64,000 bases of DNA from Sipunculus nudus (GCA_026874595.1 CM049320.1:16130988-16194987), one strand, 5' to 3'; positions 26,661 through 38,709 are shown, counted from the first letter of the stretch. Notes: a model not told the origin generated them from the sequence alone. Numbers and translations are program-made.

Positions 26661-28130
26661 ACTGATCAACATACTTGTCGAAATCTCTGATTCCGGCAAG
26701 CAATAAACTATAACGCGACAGAAATGGCAAACCGGCCCGCAAAGAGTGCCTGTGGTCACTTATTTTATACGGCGAACGCTATAATTTTTGCAGTCCATGG
26801 AAAGCGTGTCTGTCTTTCATACTAAAACGCGTGCATGCATGCGTGATGGCATATGTATTTGTGCATGCGGGTTTTAATTTTTACAAAGTTGCTAAAATTT
26901 GTGGGGACCGTGTATGATTAAACAAAATGGGTCATGGGCAGAAAGGCCATGAAACGCCAATTCATATGGTGTACAGTTTATGTACCTAAAATGTGTAGTT
27001 TTGGAGATATGGTTAAACAATGATAGTAGGTACGGGGTTGCAGTGCAGCGCCCCCTAGCGGTAATTTTCCAAAAACTGAAACATTGCTTTCGAGATATTA
27101 ATGTATGACGTAACATGTATCAGTTTCAAGAGGATGCCTGCATATCTGGGGCCTATAGGGCATGTCACCGTGAAATCGCGAAATCTCATTCGACGAGAAA
27201 CGGTGCGAGATTTTGCAAGATTTTTGGTTGGATCACCGAGAACTCACCAAGGGCTACAAGATGCAAAAATTTCGACCTCTCTGGCATAAAAACTGACAGA
27301 GTTAGAAGCTGAAAACTGCATATTTTCAAAATTCAAAGGTTTTACCCCAAAAATAGAGAAATCTGGCAATAGCGCACTTTGGCACCTATGCGCAAAAATA
27401 AGCCCATGGACCCTAGTTTAAGGTGCTGTGATGGAAATGGCCCAACGTTTAATAGTTCTGGAGGTATAGCACCAAAACAAATTTTCATGTTTTTTCATCT
27501 GCAACGCCCCCTCGCGGCCATTTCCAAAATCTGAAAAACCCGTTTCGAGATATTCTTATGTTACATAAAATATCTCAGAAACAGTAAAATTGCTGCAAAT
27601 TTGAAAAATATCACGAAATTCCATGATTTCTCCCCAAAATTGCGTAACCATGGTAACAGCGAAATGAGGCAATTTTGCAGTGTTGGAAGTGGCCATGCAG
27701 TGGCAAATAAAACGGGCTACAGATTAGGTGCCTACGGCTATTTTTCACGAAGGTATGAAGAAAAAACCGTTTTTGAGCTTTTTGGTGACCCTGACCTTGA
27801 CCCTTGACCGATCATGACCAAAAACAATAGGCTCCGAGAAGAACCGATTATACACTCTATCTATAAGTTTCAGGACGATTGGTGCAAAATTGTGGCCTGT
27901 AGAGCGGGGACATACAGACAAACAAACAAACGGAACTGATCAACATACTTGTCGAAATCTCTGATTCCGGCAAGCAACAAACAAACAGACAAACAGACAT
28001 TCGCGACTGACCAACCAGCTTGCGAAAATCGAAGATTTCCGGCAAGCAACAAACAGACATACGCAACTGAGCAATATGCTTGCCGAAATCTTTGATTCCG
28101 GCAAGCAATAAAATACTCTATGTGTAAACA
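26661..28130. repeat. Old, diverged monomer remnants (type D)
   Basis: The region keeps the monomer plan with many substitutions. CTCF-like sites lie at 27046-27061 and 27502-27519, an X-box-like site at 27644-27657, a TGACCTTGACCCTTGACC half-site cluster near 27,790, then several ACAA-spaced hairpin modules (about 27,940-28,110). Two CTCF-like sites 456 bp apart suggest two overlapping remnants. Confidence 0.7.
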
Positions 28131-28388
28131 TCAACAGAACAAAGGGATTCTGCAATGTTTCAAACATGTTGCGTTCTGTGATCAGACACTTTGCTAGGCG
28201 ACATTTGAAATATTTGGAATTACAATGTCATGGTTTCAGGAAGAATTTTTGATGATTAGGCACTCTGCCAATGATTCTGGAAGTGTACATATGACAAAAA
28301 CGGTTTGTAAATTTGTAATAATATAAGCAGAAAGAAATGAAACTAACCAGACTATGGTTTTTGGTTCAACAGAGGGGAGGATATATAC

Positions 28389-30046
28389 CAGACATGGGGT
28401 AATAGTAATAAGTAATAGTAATAGTAATAGACTCAAAAATTTTAGCTGTAATAGTAATAGTAATAGAAACAGAAGGCAAAGTAATAGAGTAATACATATT
28501 ACTTTCTATTACTTCCTGTGAGCCCCTTGATCTTGAAGCATATCAGCAAATAATGCTGAACACACTCAATTCTTGTCCAGCAATTGCCCAGGAAGTGCCT
28601 ACTGTTGAGGCAAGCATGGGCCAGCTGCCACACTGCTGGTGACCACTGGTGCTAATTACATAAGAGTACTGGACAGAGCAGGTCACAGCCAAATAGGTAA
28701 CCTGGCACAATCTGACCTTTGATTAGTAAACCATGGATAAACAGAGGAATGTTTGATGTTATGAGACAGATAAATTGTGTATTATTATATTGACATGTAC
28801 ATCTTATCTCACATCCATCAATCCATATGCATATTCTGAAATGTACCTAGATTTATTTTCACAAGCCAGTTTGCATTTTAATCATACAGATTGCAATAAC
28901 ACACATTTAAGAAAAATAGAATATGGAACCAGATGTAGTTGCAGTGCAGACCCAAAATGCTCATGATAAGCTTATGGTGTTTTCACTACCCATAACGTAT
29001 GGAAGCCTACAATGCTATATACACTCATACCAGTACTACAGTTACTTTGATAAAGTCATACTGCAGGCACATGTACTATCTATTTAATTTATATGAATAT
29101 TCTTTTAAATAATTCTTTTAATACTTGTCTGTTATTTCATAGTACCAATTTTGCAGACCTTCATTCAGTATCTAAAATTATGTTAATTTATATTTTGAAA
29201 ATTAAATGAACAATTTTTTTTAAGATATTAATTTATTTGATTATATAATATGAGAATATAAGTAACTGTTCATATTTTATTATTTAATATCTGAAATTTT
29301 GATATCAAATAATTAGATCCTGTTATGTACAAAATTTAAAGTATAAGATTGTTGAATTCCAAATTAATTGTGAAAGTGATATAAATAATATTTTATTTGT
29401 TTTGTAAAATTGATATAAGTTTAAATCACTCTCCATATTCCTAAATTATCCTATGCTGGTTTTGCTGCAATGAAGAAGGGCATGCCTGAAGAATAAAAGC
29501 CATGCATGCTACCATTATTGTAAAGTTTACCACCTCTCTGTTCACACTCAAGATGTACTATGTGATAAAATAAAACATGGCATCATATCCAAATGAACAT
29601 ATATACACTTGAGAAGATGGGGTACTTTTGTCTCCAGTTTAGAATCTGTCCAGAATCTTGATGTAAACAGTAGAAACAGGACACAGCCCTACCAAAATTC
29701 CTCTCCTGATACATACATAAAGGACTAAATTGTCAGCTTTGATACATTAATATGACATAATCATGAATAATTCCTTTGGAGACCATTTTTAGTTACACTG
29801 AAAACTTTATTTATTAATTATGCGAAAGAAGATTAAATCTTAACAGAAGTATGTACTATAAAATAAATTTAAGTGAAATATATATGAAAATAATAAAAAA
29901 TGTACAAGTATGCATATAATTATAAATCAATATTTTACATATGCCAGGGTCTTTACAATGGGTTGCTTTTAAATTACATGTATTCAAGAGTTCATACAAT
30001 TATCTTATAATTTTGACTTGAAACGCCCCAATAATTATTGAGGTTT

Positions 30047-30114
<68 letters not shown>

Positions 30115-30461
30115 GAATTAAAGAAGCTGAAATAATTAAGATCTCCAGTATCATTAGGCTTATTGTTAATGACAGACACAGTATAAGAAAATTGTGTAGG
30201 TAACTGGATGATATAGGTGCTTCTAATATTAATATATAATATAAAAATGTGATTGCAGTGCTAGTTTATAGCACTCATGGCTGCGCAAAGTCTAGAATCC
30301 TCCCATCAGTTTATGTAATAGTAATAGTAATAGATACCCCAGTAATAGTAATAGTAATAGAAGATAAAATGTGGTAATAGTAATAGTAATAGTAATATCA
30401 GAAATTGAAAGTAATAGTAATAGTAATAGTAATAGAACAACTGTAATAGACCCCATGTCTG
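28389..30461. mobile_element. hAT-like non-autonomous transposon, 2,073 bp
   Basis: The ends are CAGACATGGGGT at the left and its complement ACCCCATGTCTG at the right, a 12-bp inverted repeat. It is flanked on both sides by the identical 8-bp sequence ATATATAC (28381-28388 and 30462-30469), the target duplication expected of hAT transposases. Both subterminal regions are filled with TAATAG hexamers (28,398-28,475 and 30,316-30,446). The AT-rich interior has no transposase frame, so the copy is non-autonomous. It lies to the left of the last recognised XRN1 exon and may sit in an XRN1 intron. Confidence 0.82.
30049..30109. repeat. (AT)n microsatellite
   Basis: About 60 bp of pure AT dinucleotide inside the hAT-like element. 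Confidence 0.95.
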
Positions 30462-30932
30462 ATATATACAAGGTATGTAAGGAGGTATAATGACCCACTT
30501 TTTAAGGGACTCATTTTTTTTTCATCACATTTGATTTAATGCTACAGATATGGAATATCTAACATCAAATTAGGTTTTCCTCTGGAATCAGCTGCTACCT
30601 ACCATATCAAAACTTGCCATGTATGTTGAGTGCAAGTGCAATTAGACTTTGTCTGCATGATTTGTTTGCATGAAAAGTAAGATGGAGGTTGTGCTTAATC
30701 ATGGATGAACTTGAGTGAAAATTTAGGACTTGACTTATTATAGTGCTTGACAAAGAGTTGATTTATTTAAAGTTCAACTGAATCCATATTGAAATTTACT
30801 TCTGGTCTGAAAAATTGGAATGCCCAGGCAGCCCTGCACATAAAACATTCATATTTTCATTGTATTATTATTTATTTTTTTTTCTGAATAAATCAGCCCA
30901 TGTATTTGTACACATCAGTTTAACTGTCATAC

Positions 30933-31030
30933 CTGGTGTAATGCAGTTGGAGTCAAACCTCTGCTCAGTGGGCAACACTTCTCCTTTTTCCAGTGCTTTA
31001 CGTACCAGATTCTCAGCTTCTTTGGCTGAT
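30933..31030 (-). CDS. XRN1: XRN1 coding exon 4 (residues 103-136, last exon in window)
   Basis: The acceptor TTTAAACAG is followed by SAKEAENLVRKALEKGEVLP, then TEQRFDSNCITP, the conserved segment that precedes GTEFM in XRN1 proteins. The donor is CCAG|GTATGA, leaving phase 1. I looked for the next exon (GTEFM...) on the minus strand down to base 1 and did not find it, although 30,932 down to 28,130 is free of array sequence. The gene therefore has a very long intron that holds the satellite array, or it is broken here. Confidence 0.93.
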
Positions 31031-31470
31031 CTGTTTAAAAACAACAGAAATCAGAAACACTGAAGTATGAAATTCTCTTCACTACCAGAAGCTGAAAGGA
31101 ATATTACATGATTTCTTTGCATGTTTTGAGATTTTGAATTTTCAATGGCATATATCTAACGTCTTGCTTAATTTGAAGGATGCAGCTTTAACCGTTTTGA
31201 TTTGTGCCTTGTTAACAGATCAACAGGTGTTAACAAGACAGACAGATGACTGACAAAGAGTCAAAGACCCATTGCTACAGCGCAGCAGGACTAAAAGTCA
31301 GCTGAGCTAAAATGTGTTTCTACGATGAAACGGGCATTGTTTGAGCAAAATCTATAGTGTTGAAATTTTCTACAGCATATGTTATATGATTGGAATTTGA
31401 ATGACATAAATGAATGATTTTCAAATGCAGAGGACTCTTTTAATTCATTTTTTGCCCCCAAAATTTGTAC
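31031..31470. other. XRN1 intron 3
   Basis: Non-coding, AT-rich, with no repeat or transposon signature that I can see. Intron 2 (31,572-32,107) is similar except for a short local duplication around CCAAATRAACTCCACACATGC near 31,700 and 31,800. Confidence 0.8.
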
Positions 31471-31571
31471 CTGAATCTTCTCCCTCGCTGCTGGTTCATC
31501 TTGGCGCGCGGGGCTACACCATCGACCGCCATGAAGAAGACTTTCTTCGGTTTAATCATGCGGAACAGGAC
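31471..31571 (-). CDS. XRN1: XRN1 coding exon 3 (residues 70-103)
   Basis: After the acceptor CACCAG the exon encodes [18 protein letters not shown], then [16 protein letters not shown]. It contains Asp86 (metal ligand) and Lys93, Arg100 and Arg101, which form the 5'-phosphate pocket in known XRN1 structures, all at the expected numbers. The length is 101 bp, ending in phase 2 (AG|GTACAA). All key residues visible here are intact, so nothing marks this part as a pseudogene. Confidence 0.94.
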
Positions 31572-32107
31572 CTGGTGACAAATGTTAAATAAAACAATCA
31601 CCTGGTTTAAGACAGTAGGCGGTTAAAGACATTATCTACCATAAGACCAATCATGGATCACAGCTTCTTGTAAATTTAATAATACCTAAAGCACAGTTCC
31701 CAAATGAACTCCACACATGCATTTATCTAAACTAAAATACCCTCTATTAAAACTATAAATTAAACAAATATAATACATAAAGTTCAAATAAATAGTTCCC
31801 AAATAAACTCCACACATGCAATAATCTTAACTAAAATCCCTCTATTAAAACTATAAATGAAACAAATATAATGCAAAAAAGTTCAACTATATATTTAATT
31901 AATTTCTAAAGATTTTTTTACATCCCCTTTTACAGAAAGGTCTAAAGATTTAAAAAAATTATCAACATCAAAAGGATTCTTTCCATACACTTCCTCTTAT
32001 GAGAATGGTCTGAAGTATAATATTCTGATAAATGTACAAATACTTCTGTATTAATATATGTTCGAATGGGTGAAGTGTTTTGAGTATAATTCATTAGTTT
32101 AACAAAC

Positions 32108-32239
32108 CTCTATATAATGAAATATGTCACTGAATATCTTCTCTTCAGTGATACGGAAATGTGGGTTGTCATCCTCTGGATGTGAGCAGACGTGGATAAT
32201 CCCATTCATGTCCAGGTAAAGATTATCAAACTCAGGAAT
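32108..32239 (-). CDS. XRN1: XRN1 coding exon 2 (residues 26-69)
   Basis: The exon starts after TTACAG and encodes IPEFDNLYLDMNGIIHVCSH and 24 more residues ending FHYIE. Asp35 in LYLDMNG is a catalytic metal ligand of the XRN family and falls at exactly the family position when counted from the Met in exon 1. The exon is 132 bp, phase 0 at both ends. The donor GAG|GTTTGT is weak but obeys GT. The protein length and frame join exon 1 and exon 3 without gaps. Confidence 0.93.
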
Positions 32240-34028
32240 CTGTAATTAGTAACAGGTGATTTACATGAAATAGGAACTAGTGGCCCATGGGTCATGATGC
32301 TCAGCTGATGAAGATTGTCATCCTCACTATGTGAGCAAATGTGTATGGTCCTGCTCATGTCCTGATACAGATTATCAAGAATCTGTATATACCAGGAAAA
32401 GAGGATTCATCCTGATATAAGAATTTATAAGAGACCCATTAACAATGTTGCTAATTTGAAGATTTTCGTAATTAGAAATAATATTAAAAGTTACATGGGA
32501 CCCATGGGTCATGGTGCTCAACTGAAGTTGACCTTGCAGATAAAAATCTAAAATAATAACATACTGAGATAAAATCTGAGAGGTAAATGTAATATAGGGA
32601 ATAGCTGGTTGATATGATTGCCTCCTATTGATGAATAATAAATTGTTGCGAATAATATTTTGTGATCTGACTTTGTGTTTTTTTTAATGTGTACATGAAA
32701 GCACAATGTTTAAACTGATATTCACTGACAATCTGCTGACTAATAAGTTTCTGTCATTTCCAAAGTATTAATGCACCATGATAAGTTTATACTTTCTTTT
32801 TTATAGACCTGAATCTTGATAACCAGCTTCATGGGCAAATGAATTATACAGTTTTTCCCACTTAAATCAACTTATCTATGGCAATATGCATGTCTGGAGA
32901 TCGAAGTTTTCTGTTACTTGCATTAAACTCTTTTAAAATGAAGGCAAAAAATGTCATTCACAGTTTTGCCATTGTGGGGAAAGGAAAAAAAGCGACATGG
33001 TGGCTGGGAGTATTCGCCTCTGAGATTTTATGGGAATTTTTTTTTACCAAAATCAAGCCGTAAATCACAGCTGTAATATGCCATGATAAACGTATATTTT
33101 ATTTATACTTCGTGATTCAAACTGAGATAGGCATATGCACATTTAGAATTCATTCAGACATTTCAAATGTGGTTGGGAGCAGGGACTCTTGTGCAACACT
33201 TTAGAAGGATAATAATGTAATTCATTTCCAGTTCCACCTGCTGGTCATGAATATTCATTTATTCTATATGTATTCATGTCAGTTCTGTTGCTGAAGCATG
33301 TTGGGCCTCTCTCATACTGGTGTGACCGTGTTCAGTGCAAATTATTTTGAGGAATGCCAGGATGCTTAGCGAACGCTAGATTTTGGGAGTAAATTTAAGT
33401 GGGATTGCATGCTATTTTATAAATTTTAAATTATTTTCAAACCCCAATATGAAAAGCATATTTTTAGGTTGTTACAGCTACATTGTTTGGTCACTGGTAG
33501 CACGTTTCACCAGCCTGGCTACCCACTGTATGTCATACGCTGTGTTTTAATTAAAGCACTGGTTGACTTGGTTGTGACGTCATGCCAGAGAAACTTGTAC
33601 ATTTCAGAGTGGAATGCTGCATATGTAGATTTCAAACATATTTTTGTTTTTTCACATTAAACAGTTGGCATAGGTGGCTTCATGTTCACAAGCAGGTTCA
33701 CCGCAAAATGCTAATGTCCCTCTTGTTTGTAACATATATAGGCTGGGGAATGGTTGTATATTTTGTGACGTAGCATCAAATGACAGATGCACTAGCACCA
33801 CGAGAAAACATGGGCCAAATATAAATGTTCATGTTAAACAAGAATATAGAGAAAATAAATTCCAACGATGAGTACTATTTTTTTAAATGCTTGCTGCCAT
33901 GTTGCTTTTTTGAACCACACTGGTCAAAAGCCCATGGCTAATCTAGCCTCCTTTACTAGACAGCAGCAATCTCTGGACGTGTATTTGGACCAACCATGAA
34001 CAGTGACCTTTCAAATATATTCTGTTAC

Positions 34029-34180
34029 AGGGTGATATAGAAGTGGACCAAACTGTCTTGCTAGTGAAGCTTGTTTTGCTAGTGAAGCGGTTGGAACGCC
34101 GGACATGTGGGCATACAACATGGGTTCGACTCCAGGGTTGGCCTACTGTTTTCCCCTGAAAAATTTATCTTCGTAACAAT
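34029..34180 (+). mobile_element. tRNA-derived SINE-like copy 1
   Basis: The copy holds a box A-like stretch (TAGTGAAGCGG near 34,080-34,090) and a perfect box B, GGTTCGACTCC (34,123-34,133), about 43 bp apart. The tail CTGAAAAATTTATCTTCGTAACAAT is shared with the second copy. It lies in XRN1 intron 1. The spacing and boxes fit a pol III promoter of tRNA origin, but the sequence does not fold into a clean tRNA, so it is a SINE and not a tRNA gene. Confidence 0.6.
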
Positions 34181-34302
34181 ATGGAGGCTTGTCCAACGTG
34201 ACGGTAAACTTTGTTGCCAAGGAAAAGGCTCACCAAAGTGTGACTCCTGGGATAATTAGTCTTCTTCTGATAGCAGAACGCTCTTAAGAGGGGGTGTGTT
34301 TC

Positions 34303-34452
34303 AGGGTGACATAAAAGCGACCGAAATAGTGAAGCTTGCTCAGCTAGCGAAGTGGTTGGAATGCTGAACATGTGCGCCACTGACTCTGGTGTGGGTTCGC
34401 CTCCAGGATCGGCCCAATGTTTTCCCCTGATAAATTTATCTTCGTAACAATT
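34303..34452 (+). mobile_element. tRNA-derived SINE-like copy 2
   Basis: Second copy, roughly three quarters identical to the first by eye, with box A TAGCGAAGTGG (34,345-34,355) and box B GGTTCGCCTCC (34,394-34,404), and the same TTTTCCCCTGA...ATTTATCTTCGTAACAA tail. Both copies also share an upstream GGTGAYATARAAG leader, so the unit extends 5' of box A. Confidence 0.6.
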
Positions 34453-35547
34453 CAAATATTCATGTTGTTCATCATCCCTAGCCAATCAAACATTGTTTGG
34501 CATGCATATGATTTTGTTAGTGACATCAGTAATAGTATTTTAAACTACTGTAGCGGCTACATTCACTTCTTTTGGTAGCAAATTTTATTCATTAACCTTT
34601 ACTAAATACGGCACATTGTGAAAGATTAACTTCTATTAAATATTCATTTTAAACACCACTAGATGTTATCTAGCTTGGCAAACAAGCACTTCAGATATAT
34701 TCCACAGGGGTCACTAATAGTAATACAGGTAAAACACTGCAAGATAGACGAACATGCAATGGAATTTTGTTCAAGGCTTAAATATTTTTAAATAATACTA
34801 CTGGGCTGGAATTGACACTTTGTAATCATGTTCCCGGCAACAGGAAAAACTGTCGGACACGCTCACCCAGCGTGAGCACATCCCTGCTGACAGACTGTAA
34901 ATGTTAATTTTAGATTAGTAGGTCTCATGGTTTAAAACGGGTCAGTCTAACAGATGGAAGAAGGACAGCACGTCAGACAGACGAACAACGGATCATAACG
35001 ATAACTCAGCTGAACTAAAAAGTAGATGAACCATGGTTTGTGGAAAGGAGTACAAATCCTCTGGAAAAAATTCATTACTATTGTCCATATATGAAACCTA
35101 TAGGGCAGAACTATAGAAACCGGGCAACAGCCTACCGTCTTCCCCATGCATAGCGGGTGTCACATAAATTGTTTCCTGACAAAGGCCGATTCATCATATT
35201 TTCCTGAGAAATTCCCATATTTCATTTTGCTCATAACTGGAGTCTATTATATTAGAGGAGGAGGGGTCCGGGGAACCTTTCCTGCCTGAATGGAGATGTG
35301 GGGGCTGAGCCCCAACCTTAAGCTATATTATTCTGTTCAAATAGTAAATGGTTCCCCATTTTCACGAAAGATGGCGCTTCAATCTAAGATATAAATGAAC
35401 AAAAATCACCCTTGCTGGTATCTGGTCTTCACAGCTGACTTAGTAGCGTGTAGGGCCCTTTTTCTAGAGATTGTAGGTTCATCTTCTGATTCAGGCGACT
35501 TCAGATATTTAGTAGTTGTTCATCAAGTTAGAATACTTGATATGATA

Positions 35548-36976
35548 GGGGTCTGTCTAAAACGCGGAGAATCGGCGGAGAGATGGAGAATTCGCGGAGT
35601 ATTTGCGGAGAATTCGTGGAGAATCGGCGGAGAGTTTTTATATTCAATGATACTTTTAAATCCACATTAAAATCACTTTAAACCCCCAACCATATTACTC
35701 TTAACATATTTGCACACTAATAAATGAATGAAATAATTTTAAAAATCTGTACATAATTAAGCATTTTATGCTTAACAATGTAGACTCGCCGCCGAGTGAA
35801 TGCGTTACACAAAATCTAACACCCATCTAAGTCACCAGCTGACACTGACAGATCTTTAGACGAAAACGCAAAACACCTAATATTTGAACAGTTTATTGTG
35901 CAAACAATAACAAAACCATGCACGTGTATCAAATTTACAGGTGTTAAACGATATATATAATATGATTAATAAATCATAATTTTACCTCCATTTATTGATA
36001 GATAAAAAAAACACTATCACTATTTATAGTGTATGGACCCAATTTACATGCACAAATAAAAGGTGAAACACAAACATTCGACTTTACACACTTTATACAC
36101 AAAATAATAGATTGCCCCTTTAAGCTAATGAATCAACTTGGCAGTAGGATAAAATAAAATAAAAGAAAAAATAGTAAATATATATTGTAATCACAGGTAA
36201 AGAATTATGTTTTTCTTATTCTGTACAAAATACACCACACCTTTCTGGCCATAACAATACAGAGTATAATAATAAAAAAATTAAAACTATAGCACAATGT
36301 ACACATACATACAGCAATAGTACATGAACTTATTTGTAAATTTTTCACAAAACCATTTCATTTTTAAATTGTTTTAGTTATTTTAAAGGCATATGCACAT
36401 TTAAAATGAAACGATTTATTACATTTTTTCATTTTTTTCACAACTAATCATGTCTTCGAATAAATCTCCTAATCATATCATTCACTTTCAATCCCAATGG
36501 TCACAGTTGCATTATATTTAGGTTAGTTAGGTTTTGGTATTCCAGGAGAACGTTTTGCTTAAGGAAATGGTGTAAAAATGCCTGAATCGTAACGAGAAAC
36601 TAAGTGTTGTTGCATCAATCCATTGTTAAAATGTTCAATTTGTTTAATTTCTAGATTGAAACGAAAATCAACTGCATTTGCAATCACAAATAGTCCACAG
36701 TCTCCTGATGCTATATTCGTTGTCTCAGGCATGGCACAAATAAAATCTTAAGAGAAGAACTGAGAGCTGAATTTTACATTAATGTACAGATTTTTAATAA
36801 TTATGGTAACTTCACAGATACGTTAATATGTGAAGAGTAATATAGTTGGAGATTTGAAGTAATTGTAACGTGAATTTAAAAGTATTATTGCGTATAAAAA
36901 CTCTCCGCAATTTCTCCACGAATTCTCCGCGAATTCTCCATCTCTCCGCGGATTCTCCGCGTTTTAGATAGACCCC
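35548..36976. mobile_element. Inverted-repeat DNA element, 1.43 kb, in XRN1 intron 1
   Basis: About 90 bp at each end form a long inverted repeat. The left end opens GGGGTCTGTCTAAAACGCGG and the right end, read on the minus strand, opens GGGGTCTATCTAAAACGCGG. Both continue as GGAGAATTCGCGGAG words. The AT-rich interior encodes nothing recognisable. Its segment near 35,790-35,960 matches, reversed, the small element in each Y segment. I could not define a target duplication (flanks TATGATA and ATTTATAG). The family is unknown to me. Confidence 0.75.
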
Positions 36977-37424
36977 ATTTATAGGGAAAAAAAGGAGTTA
37001 TACTAGGGAGCGAGAAGAGAAAGTTTTATTTGTATTTTCATGCTCCTCTGAAGCCCACGCTCTATTGTGGATCCTCATATAGATCTGTAGTTGCTGTGAT
37101 TCAGGTTCTTCCAGGTATGTTTCAACAGTTTGATCTGTGGTGTAACGTTACAGCCTTTAGCTCTTGCAGGGGCCTTATAATCTTTCATTATCGCTCACAT
37201 CGAACAAGCTTTTCCGTGGTGCAATTTACAAATTAAACATTCTACAAACGTTATGAATAAATATTCCGGTAAAAGAGATCATTTTTAACAAATAACAATC
37301 CCATCAAACAAAGCGATTGGGCCATGACGTTGCTAGGCTCGTTCTTCTCTGACAACGATTATTCCATATCGTTTGGACTTTGGTGATGAAATGTTGTTTT
37401 GCTTAGTATTTGACCATTTCTTAC

Positions 37425-37499
37425 CTGGTATTCCTTCACCGTTTCGCTGAGACATGGGTATCGCTCGCTGATCCATCTGTAGAACTTTGGGATCCCCAT
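37425..37499 (-). CDS. XRN1: XRN1 5'-3' exoribonuclease, coding exon 1
   Basis: XRN1 degrades decapped, 5'-monophosphorylated mRNA processively in the cytoplasm. This exon reads MGIPKFYRWISERYPC then LSETVKEYQ (residues 1-25), which differs from the XRN2 start and matches the invariant XRN1 start. The start is fixed by AAAAATGGGG and by the family beginning with Met-Gly. The donor is CAG|GTAAGA at 37,424 and the phase is 0. Intron 1 runs 5.2 kb to 32,239 and holds two tRNA-like SINE copies and an inverted-repeat transposon. An overlapping frame in the same strand through this exon is a shadow. Confidence 0.93.
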
Positions 37500-37607
37500 T
37501 TTTCTGATTTTGGTCAAATCTGATTGACCTTGCAATCTCTCCTACAAATACATTCAAGTTGTACTTCTGTCCAGTTGATCCGAGTTCTGTTCTGGTTATG
37601 TAATGCC

Positions 37608-37622
37608 TGACAGGGGGCGCTG
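37608..37622 (+). promoter_or_regulatory. CTCF-like site upstream of XRN1
   Basis: TGACAGGGGGCGCTG matches the right two thirds of the CTCF core and lies about 110 bp upstream of the XRN1 ATG, in its presumed promoter. It is not part of any satellite monomer. Motif only. Confidence 0.3.
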
Positions 37623-38429
37623 CTTGTCTTTTACCATAAGCACTAATCTATTAGTAGAAACGCCCAACTTCGCTCAATCGCTTCAAGCCTTCAAGGTTTA
37701 TCAGTATAACATCACATATATCCTCATATAATTATGAAAATTCTTGTTAAATACCAAAAAAAAAGAAGAATCATAACCACCATAAAGACCGGATTCTAAT
37801 ACAAGAATCATTTCAACAATAAGAATATATAATCATTGTAGTAGGCCCTAAGACTAATTATATTAAATTAAAGGAAACTGTATAAACAAATTAACTGAAC
37901 TTTAAGGCTATGACGCATATAAAAAATTAGCGAAATTATTATATTGTCCTCAAAGCCGGTAAGACTATATATCTTTAAAGTTTCTCTTATGATAATAAAA
38001 TTAAACTCAGTTTAGGCTAAATATATACTATATAGGTGTAGGTATAGCAGTAATATTACTGCAATTATCTAGTTTAATTTCCACTTAAATTTTTAGATTA
38101 AATTAATTCCGTAAAATATAGGTTTCCTCCCATTCATGTATTGTAGTTCATTCTCTCAGTTTTCTGATAGCTTTAAAATCTACAAACAAAATGAAAATGA
38201 TTGCCTTGAAAAATCTTCATTCGTACACGAATTGTCTCCCTAGCTGGAAAATATATTTCCCATTTTCCCTCTCCTATGTCATGCCAATTATAAAATTCAT
38301 AACACTCTAGGCATATATCTAGTCTAGGTATAAAGAATTTATTTCAATTTTGCGCCTGTGGAAAAATATAATATTAAAATATATTTTACAGGGAGGGGTC
38401 AACGGGTGTCATGCATAAAAAAATGTCTT

Positions 38430-38520
38430 AAATTTAAAGGTCGTTGGTAGAGAGAATATTAAGGGGGGAAGGGGGGGGGGGGGGGAGGGGAGGGTCCCCT
38501 CCTCTGGATCAGCGCCTGTA
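38430..38520. mobile_element. Solitary hAT-like terminus next to a G-tract
   Basis: A G-tract (about 38,467-38,487) is followed by CCTCTGGATCAGCGCCTG, whose complement CAGGCGCTGATCCAGAGG resembles the CAGTGGCGGATCCAGAGG end at 55,375. I found no matching second end. Confidence 0.4.
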
Positions 38521-38636
38521 CCATTTGCCATTTCCTGCTTCTCGTTTTATTCCACATTCGAGCATGACATGTTTTTATTATATGTCTTTTCCATACACCT
38601 TCTCCTTTTCTTTAATGGAATGGTTCCTGGCGTGTA

Positions 38637-38637
<1 letters not shown>

Positions 38638-38709
<72 letters not shown>
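38638..38709. repeat. (TA)n microsatellite
   Basis: About 70 bp of pure TA/AT dinucleotide. Confidence 0.95.

Noticed and set aside
774-26700. Many open frames of 60-166 codons repeated through the array, including a 102-codon frame seen in several B copies
   Set aside because: They recur because the DNA is duplicated. In the diverged A, Z and D copies the same frames carry stops and frame breaks, and substitutions are not biased to third positions. Several are translations of the CAGA/ACAA tract.
34080-34410. tRNA genes
   Set aside because: Box A and box B are present, but the sequences do not form a proper cloverleaf and share a non-tRNA leader and tail, so they are called SINE copies.
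34165-34485. 106-codon minus-strand frame
   Set aside because: It is antisense to the second SINE-like copy.
37333-37557. 74-codon minus-strand frame over XRN1 exon 1
   Set aside because: It is a different frame from MGIPKFYRW, which matches XRN1 and ends at a consensus donor.
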